Positions 24,577-29,721 of a stretch of DNA of 29,721 nucleotides are shown piece by piece. The notes beneath the pieces are model-generated. The model made no database searches, had not been told where the DNA came from, and saw nothing but the letters and a program-made list of their open reading frames with translations. Both the position numbers and the translations under genes were made by a program. How positions within the stretch are numbered: position 1 is the stretch's first letter; every line of letters begins with the position of its first letter. Source of the stretch: ChocPot-Mid sp043804925 (GTDB lineage: Bacteria; Bacteroidota; Ignavibacteria; Kapaibacteriales; UBA2268); the NCBI GenBank assembly GCA_043804925.1, contig JAZDIP010000019.1, positions 1-29,721 of the forward strand. The letters are read 5' to 3'.

Positions 24577-27500
24577 TTAAACAGTTCCCCTGCCATGACA
24601 GTTCTTGTATTTTTTACCGCTGCCGCAAGGGCACGGTGCATTCCTTGAAACTTTTTCTTCTGTCCTTTTATAAGTCGCTACCTTTTGCCTTCGGTCTCCT
24701 GCCTGTTGTTCGGCTTGAGGAGATGGTCCTCCCTGTCTGACAAACTCAGGTGCTTCGCTTGGGTGTTCATATTGAACTGCTCCCTGATTAAATATTGAAG
24801 ACCTTTTCATTCTCGGCAAACCATCTTCACCTACTTCTGTTGCTGTCCGCCGTGTATCTCTTTGTGTTACCTGCGGGAAATATTTAAATGCAAGATTGAC
24901 GGCTCCTGTATTTATCTCTTCAATTAATTCAAGAAAATGCTCGTAAGCTTCACGTTTATATTCAAGTATTGGATTTTTCTGCCCATATGAACGTAAGTGA
25001 ATACCTTCCTTTATATCATCCATAATTCTAAGATGCTCACGCCATTTCTCGTCAATCGTTTGAAGAACCGCAATTCTTTCGAGCCGTCCCATAAACTCAG
25101 GACCTAACATTTCTTCTTTACGTTTATAAAATTCATTTGCGGCATCAATAACTTTTTGAACAGTTTGTTCCATCTTTGAATTCTCAAGTTCTTCAGGTTC
25201 AAGCGTTATATCACAAAGCAAATTTGACCTTACAAGATTTCTGAAACCATCAACATCCTTATTATCAGAGAACTGTTCAAACCAGCCGACAGCTATATCA
25301 TCAACGTACTCAAAGATTTCGCCTTTTAATCTTTCACCCTTTAATGCCTGCTTTCTTCTGGTGTAAATAACTTCCCTTTGCTGATTCATAACATCGTCGT
25401 AATCAATCAGTCTTTTCCTTATTGCAAAGTTGTTCTCTTCAACTTTCTTTTGAGCATTTTCGACAGATTTTGAAATCATACTATGCTGAATTGCTTCTCC
25501 TTCCGGAATTTTCAGCCGTTGCATCACATTTGCTATTCTCTCTCCTCCGAACAAACGCATTAAGTTATCTTCAAGAGAGATAAAAAACTGTGAACTACCG
25601 GGGTCTCCCTGCCTTCCTGCCCTACCTCTTAGCTGCCTGTCAATTCTTCTTGCATCATGTCGTTCCGAACCTATAATTGCCAAGCCGCCATTCTTTTTAA
25701 CTTCATGGTCAAGTTTAATATCAGTTCCTCTACCTGCCATATTTGTTGCAATCGTAACAGCACCTTTTTTCCCTGCATTTGCAATTATATCCGCTTCACG
25801 GGCATGTTGCTTTGCATTTAAAACATTATGATTTATTTTTTTTCTCTTGAGCATCTTACTTAACAACTCTGAAACCTCGACAGATGCCGTTCCGACAAGT
25901 ATTGCCCTCCCCTCTTTCAAAATCTTTTCTACTTCATCTGCAACAGCATTATATTTTTCTCTTTGCGTTTTAAATATTAAATCATCCTTATCATCCCGGA
26001 CAATATCTCTGTTAGTAGGAGCAACAACAACTTCAAGTTTATAAATTTTTTCAAATTCCATTGCTTCAGTTTCTGCAGTACCTGTCATTCCTGCGAGCTT
26101 TTTGTAAAGACGGAAATAATTTTGAAGGGTAATGGTCGCTAATGTTTGTGTGTCACGCTCTACCTTAACACTTTCTTTAGCTTCGATTGCCTGATGAAGA
26201 CCTTCAGAATATCTTCTTCCATCAAGAATCCTGCCGGTATGTTCATCAACAATCATAATTTTTTTATCCTGAATGACGTAATCAACATCTTTCTCATAAA
26301 GAGAATGTGCCCTTAATAGCTGATTGATAGTATGAATCCTGTCACTTCTTTCTGCATAGAGCAAATTTAAAGTATCTATCTTCTTCTGCTTTGTAGAACC
26401 TGTTAGAGTTTTATCTCCTTCTATTGCACTCATTTCAGTAGCAACATCGGGTATAACAAACATTTCTGATTCTTCCTGTGCAGTTGCTAAAAGTTCTCTC
26501 CCTTTTTCGGCAATATCAATGTTATGGTTTTTCTCATCAATAGTATAATAAAGTTCTTCATCAAGTTCGTGCATTGCCCGACCCTGGTCACGTAGGAAGA
26601 AAAGCTCAGTTTCACGCATTAATTTCAAATATTCCGGCTCTTGAAAGAGTTTCTTTAATCTTTTATGTTTTGGCAAAGCTCTGTTTGCTTTTAACAGATT
26701 AACTCCGGCTTTTTCCCTATCTTCCTTTTTGTCTGATTTTAAATATTCCTCTGCTTCCGATGTTAATTTATTAACAAGTTTTGTCTGAGCTTCCACAAGT
26801 CTTCTAACTCGAGGATTCATCTCATCGAATTTCTGGTCAGTCTGTCCTACTGGTCCTGAAATTATTAATGGTGTACGGGCTTCATCAATTAAAACTGAGT
26901 CAACCTCATCAACAATTGAAAACCAATGTTCTCTTTGAACCATTTGCTCGGCTTCGACCACCATGTTATCTCTTAAATAATCAAAACCGAACTCATTATT
27001 AGTTCCGTAGGTAATATCCATGTCATAGATTTTCTTTCTCTCATTCGGCTCCATGTTTGATTGAATGGCACCTACCGTTAAATCCAAAAATTCATAAACA
27101 GGTCTCATCCAGTCTGCATCCCGTTTTGCAAGATAATCATTGACCGTTACAAGATGTGCTCCTTTACCGGGTAAAGCATTTAAATACATTGGGAGTACAG
27201 CAACCAATGTTTTACCTTCACCTGTAGCCATTTCAGCAATTTTGCCTTCATGAAGTATTACCCCTCCCATTAGCTGAACATCAAAAGGTACCATTTCCCA
27301 AACAGCACCCTGACCGGCATATTCGTATCTGTGCATTGATTCGGCAAGACGTTTGCAAGCTTGCTTTACAACAGCAAATGCTTGAGTCATAATATCATTT
27401 AAGATTTCTTCAGTAGTTTCATGAATTTGTTTTTCCAGAACTTTTAGCTTATCTTTAATATCGGATGTTTCTGCCGCATCAAGTGCTTCAGTTCTGAATT

Positions 27501-27711
27501 TCTTTAAAAGCAAATCTCGTTCATCTTCAAGCTCTTTTGTTTGTTCTTTGATTATATCACGAAACTCAGCCGTTTTCGCTTTTATCTCATCGTCAGACAG
27601 AGACTCAAATTCTTCAAAATATTGATTAATTTCTACTACATAAGGCAGAAGCCGTTTTCTATCTTTTTCGTGCTTAGAACCAAAAATTGTCTTTAAAATT
27701 TTATCGAGCAT
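24577..27711 (-). CDS. secA: Preprotein translocase ATPase SecA
   Basis: SecA pushes unfolded preproteins through SecYEG using ATP. I chose the ATG at 27711 (1044 residues), since the family begins MLDKILKTIFGSK. The frame is open to a TTG at 27741, which is less likely. The Walker A motif MATGEGKTLVAVLP lies near residue 161, with the DEVDSVLIDEAR box and PLIISGP after it. The regulatory core includes AGMTGTAETE and the second helicase part TNMAGRGTDIKL with RQLRGRAGRQGDPG. The wing and scaffold follow, then a disordered linker and the zinc tail RNAPCPCGSGKKYKNCHG. Length over 1000 with extra segments near residues 60-110 and 330-420 is typical of Bacteroidota-type SecA. queA follows 15 bases later. 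It exports the many Sec-signal proteins encoded around it. Confidence 0.97.
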   Translation of the reverse strand: MLDKILKTIFGSKHEKDRKRLLPYVVEINQYFEEFESLSDDEIKAKTAEFRDIIKEQTKELEDERDLLLKKFRTEALDAAETSDIKDKLKVLEKQIHETTEEILNDIMTQAFAVVKQACKRLAESMHRYEYAGQGAVWEMVPFDVQLMGGVILHEGKIAEMATGEGKTLVAVLPMYLNALPGKGAHLVTVNDYLAKRDADWMRPVYEFLDLTVGAIQSNMEPNERKKIYDMDITYGTNNEFGFDYLRDNMVVEAEQMVQREHWFSIVDEVDSVLIDEARTPLIISGPVGQTDQKFDEMNPRVRRLVEAQTKLVNKLTSEAEEYLKSDKKEDREKAGVNLLKANRALPKHKRLKKLFQEPEYLKLMRETELFFLRDQGRAMHELDEELYYTIDEKNHNIDIAEKGRELLATAQEESEMFVIPDVATEMSAIEGDKTLTGSTKQKKIDTLNLLYAERSDRIHTINQLLRAHSLYEKDVDYVIQDKKIMIVDEHTGRILDGRRYSEGLHQAIEAKESVKVERDTQTLATITLQNYFRLYKKLAGMTGTAETEAMEFEKIYKLEVVVAPTNRDIVRDDKDDLIFKTQREKYNAVADEVEKILKEGRAILVGTASVEVSELLSKMLKRKKINHNVLNAKQHAREADIIANAGKKGAVTIATNMAGRGTDIKLDHEVKKNGGLAIIGSERHDARRIDRQLRGRAGRQGDPGSSQFFISLEDNLMRLFGGERIANVMQRLKIPEGEAIQHSMISKSVENAQKKVEENNFAIRKRLIDYDDVMNQQREVIYTRRKQALKGERLKGEIFEYVDDIAVGWFEQFSDNKDVDGFRNLVRSNLLCDITLEPEELENSKMEQTVQKVIDAANEFYKRKEEMLGPEFMGRLERIAVLQTIDEKWREHLRIMDDIKEGIHLRSYGQKNPILEYKREAYEHFLELIEEINTGAVNLAFKYFPQVTQRDTRRTATEVGEDGLPRMKRSSIFNQGAVQYEHPSEAPEFVRQGGPSPQAEQQAGDRRQKVATYKRTEEKVSRNAPCPCGSGKKYKNCHGRGTV

Positions 27712-27833
27712 TTCTTCATCTTTATATTTATTTTTAAACAAAATATTTCTAATTTTGTATAGACGTCAATTATTGATATGTATTTATAAAAAAAATTTTT
27801 TGTTAAACCGATTAATTTATTTGTGAAAATATC

Positions 27834-28736
27834 ATGCTTAAAACATTAGGAATAAAAAATAATTTTCTAGCTATAGAAAAACAATATTCTAATCTAAAAG
27901 ATTCGAAAATAGTAATTTTACCTGTTCCATACGAATCTACAACGAGTTACGGTAAAGGCACTAAATTAGGTCCTAAAGGAATTTTAGATGCAAGTGCTTT
28001 CGTGGAATTTTATGATGACGAATTTGATAGAGAAATCTGCTTTGATAAGGGTATTGCAACTATTACACCTTTAGATTTCAAGAATAAATCAGGTAAAACG
28101 GCTTTAAATTTAATTGAGAAACATGTAACAGAACTACTCGAAATAAATAAATTTGTGGTTACTTTAGGTGGTGAGCATACAATTTCGACTGCACCTATCC
28201 TTTCTCATTTTAAAAAACATCCTGATATGTCAATTTTGCATTTCGATGCCCATTCTGATTTAAGGGAAACTTACGAAGAAACTCCTTATTCACATGCCTG
28301 TTTTATGTCAAGGGTAATTGAATTTTTCCCTGCTGATAAAATAACTCAGGTAGGAATAAGAGCTCAATGTATTGAAGAAGCACAATTAATTAAGAAAAAG
28401 AAAATTAATACTTTCTATGCTTCTACAATCAGACGGGGTCTGCATGGAAAAAACTGGCAGAAGAAAATTGTTGATACTTTAGGTAAGAAAGTCTATATCA
28501 CTTTCGATGTTGACTATTTCGACCCTTCAATTATGCCCTCTACAGGAACACCTGAACCCGATGGATTCTTATACTCTGAAACGCTCGATATTTTTAGAGA
28601 ATTAATCAAAGCAAAAAAGCAAATAATCGGTTTGGATGTTGTCGAACTTGCACCGGCAAAAGGAGTTCATCATCCTGATATTACAACAGCAAGACTTATT
28701 TACAAAATTCTTAATTTTGCATTTTACAACAAATAA
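27834..28736 (+). CDS. speB: Agmatinase-family ureohydrolase
   Basis: A 300-residue arginase/agmatinase fold enzyme. The two-manganese site is complete: His115 (GGEHT), Asp138-x-His140-x-Asp142 (HFDAHSDLRE), Asp225 and Asp227 (TFDVDYFDP), with His154 in YSHACF. The motif VPYESTTSYGKGTKLGP near residue 32 and the EPDGFLY stretch favour agmatinase over arginase; formimidoylglutamase is less likely. Agmatinase turns agmatine into putrescine and urea in the cytoplasm, which feeds polyamine synthesis. It diverges from secA across 122 bases and precedes dapD by 9 bases, so the two probably share a transcript. No arginine decarboxylase is present in the window to confirm the pathway. Confidence 0.87.
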   Translation: MLKTLGIKNNFLAIEKQYSNLKDSKIVILPVPYESTTSYGKGTKLGPKGILDASAFVEFYDDEFDREICFDKGIATITPLDFKNKSGKTALNLIEKHVTELLEINKFVVTLGGEHTISTAPILSHFKKHPDMSILHFDAHSDLRETYEETPYSHACFMSRVIEFFPADKITQVGIRAQCIEEAQLIKKKKINTFYASTIRRGLHGKNWQKKIVDTLGKKVYITFDVDYFDPSIMPSTGTPEPDGFLYSETLDIFRELIKAKKQIIGLDVVELAPAKGVHHPDITTARLIYKILNFAFYNK

Positions 28737-28745
28737 CATATAACT

Positions 28746-29582
28746 ATGGAAGAATTAAAAAATAGAATTACAGAAATATATGAAAAGAATGAAACAATAA
28801 CTGATTCAGAATTTCTTAAAATTTCAAATCAGTTAATTGATGGACTAAATTCAGGAATAATCCGCTCTGCAGAAAGGGACAGTTCAGGTACTTGGAATGC
28901 TAATGTTTGGGTAAAACAAGGGATTTTATTACTTTTCAAATACGGAAGGTTAAGTGAAATGTCAATTGATGACTCTTTCCGATATTTCGACAAAGACACT
29001 TTACCCCTACATCCTGTCAGTTTAAATGATAATATCCGCATTGTCCCGGGTGGCTCATCCATCAGGACCGGCTGTTACGTAGCTCCGGGAGTTATCTGTA
29101 TGCCTCCTATGTATATCAATATTGGTTCTTATGTTGACGAAGGAACAATGATAGATTCACATGCACTTGTAGGAACATGTGCCCAGTTAGGAAAAAGAAT
29201 TCACTTAAGTGCCGCATCGCAAATAGGCGGTGTGCTCGAACCTGCCGGTGCCAGACCTGTTGTCGTTGAGGATGATGTAATGATTGGCGGCAACTGCGGA
29301 GTTTATGAAGGTACATTGATTCGTAAAAGAGCAGTTTTGGGTTCAGGAGTCATTCTTACGGCATCAACAAAAGTATTCGATTTGGTGAACGAAAGAATAA
29401 TTCAATCAACGAAAGATAGTCCCCTCGAAATTCCTGAAGGAGCAGTTTTAATCCCCGGTTCAAGACAAGTCAAATCCGATTTCAGCAGGGAGCATGGTTT
29501 ATCAATTGCTTCACCTGTAATCATCAAATACAGGGACGAAAAGACAGATGCAAGAACAGCTCTTGAAGAAAATCTTCGGTAG
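28746..29582 (+). CDS. dapD: 2,3,4,5-tetrahydropyridine-2,6-dicarboxylate N-succinyltransferase
   Basis: A 278-residue protein, close to the 274 of E. coli DapD. It catalyses the succinyl-CoA-dependent step of the lysine/diaminopimelate pathway, so it feeds peptidoglycan and lysine synthesis. The helical N-terminus carries LNSGIIRSAER and NVWVKQGILLLFKYGRL. The left-handed beta-helix (about residues 95-235) has hexapeptide strings such as YINIGSYVDEGTMIDSHALVGTCAQLG. The family's LSAASQIGGVLEPAGARPVVVEDD and GNCGVYEG motifs follow. The C-terminus holds the CoA-side segment. It starts 9 bases after the agmatinase gene. Its TAG is followed at once by a heptamer array (29583-29613). Assignment is firm. 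Confidence 0.96.
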   Translation: MEELKNRITEIYEKNETITDSEFLKISNQLIDGLNSGIIRSAERDSSGTWNANVWVKQGILLLFKYGRLSEMSIDDSFRYFDKDTLPLHPVSLNDNIRIVPGGSSIRTGCYVAPGVICMPPMYINIGSYVDEGTMIDSHALVGTCAQLGKRIHLSAASQIGGVLEPAGARPVVVEDDVMIGGNCGVYEGTLIRKRAVLGSGVILTASTKVFDLVNERIIQSTKDSPLEIPEGAVLIPGSRQVKSDFSREHGLSIASPVIIKYRDEKTDARTALEENLR

Positions 29583-29634
29583 TGTTAAGTGTTGAGTGCT
29601 AAGTGTTGAGTGTAGGGACACATTGCAATGTGTC
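29583..29634. repeat. GTTGAGT heptamers and a perfect 18-base palindrome
   Basis: Units tgttaag, tgttgag, tgctaag and tgttgag start immediately after the dapD stop, as a 13-base direct repeat with 14-base period (29586-29598 and 29600-29612). The palindrome gacacattgcaatgtgtc (29617-29634) follows. It could act as a terminator stem, but no T-tract follows directly. A decayed relative lies at 13590-13607. Confidence 0.75.
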
Positions 29635-29721
29635 AGTACAATGTTAAGTTTTAAATTTTAATTTGGGAATTAGTTGACAGTCGTTAACCGGCAGAAAGCA
29701 GTAAAAAGGTTTTACAATCTT

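Noticed and set aside
24625..24700. SecA linker residues GDRRQKVATYKRTEEK as a repeat-derived insertion
   Set aside because: It contains gaccgaagg like the octamer array, but there is no periodicity, and this linker is variable in SecA generally.
26081..26100. cctgtcattcctgcgag inside secA, like the 18001 repeat
   Set aside because: It encodes the conserved SecA motif AGMTGTAE, so the likeness is chance.
27712..27741. Longer SecA start at the TTG 27741
   Set aside because: The family begins at MLDK; the ten extra residues have no counterpart, and an ATG is available.
27742..27833. Bacteroidota -33/-7 promoter before the agmatinase gene
   Set aside because: A TTG and a tttatttg are present, but the spacing (about 13) and the -7 box do not fit the TTTG-N19-TAnnTTTG pattern.

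Overview
The window is AT-rich (estimated near one third G+C) and reads as a chromosome segment from the Bacteroidota/Ignavibacteriota/Kapabacteria side of the FCB group. The reasons are a type IX secretion sorting domain on a 1473-residue protein, a long (over 1000 residue) SecA with its zinc tail, several OmpA-like and beta-barrel envelope proteins, and many short degenerate tandem repeats of the NYELRITN and RRQTADGRQ type. No rRNA, tRNA, CRISPR array, transposase or phage gene was seen.

Layout. 1-395: no convincing gene. 396-11077 (minus): four exported-protein genes, transcribed as T9SS beta-propeller/Ig protein, OmpA-SPOR protein, an unrecognised 260-residue protein, and a secreted TPR-CHAT (caspase-like) protease. 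11078-11460: a divergent promoter region. 11461-17949 (plus): a tetR, outer-membrane-channel, membrane-fusion-protein, RND-pump efflux operon. 17950-19102: repeat islands around a META-domain lipoprotein (minus). 19103-20977 (minus): a second protein with a barrel and two OmpA-like domains. 21111-23082 (plus): a small beta-barrel protein and an M16 metallopeptidase. 23194-27711 (minus): secA then queA. 27834-29582 (plus): an agmatinase-family gene, then dapD.

How the genes fit together. Most of the window serves the envelope: SecA drives export, many products have signal peptides, the OmpA/SPOR domains should hold peptidoglycan, and the efflux operon spans both membranes. queA, speB and dapD are housekeeping genes.

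The strongest unusual signals are these. (1) A heptamer repeat supplies the hydrophobic core of the fusion protein's lipoprotein signal peptide, and the same heptamer, read antisense, forms part of an insertion in QueA. (2) The QueA insertion is about 49 codons, in frame, and made of four different intergenic repeat families laid end to end. (3) The RND pump lacks the canonical proton-relay Asp-Asp pair and Lys, having Ala-Asn and Asn instead. (4) A secreted CHAT protease sits in one strand-coherent cluster with a T9SS cargo protein, an OmpA-SPOR protein and an unknown exported protein. (5) Repeats repeatedly begin at, or contain, stop codons. No wholly new system is proven. The repeat-to-protein conversion and the CHAT cluster are the best candidates.
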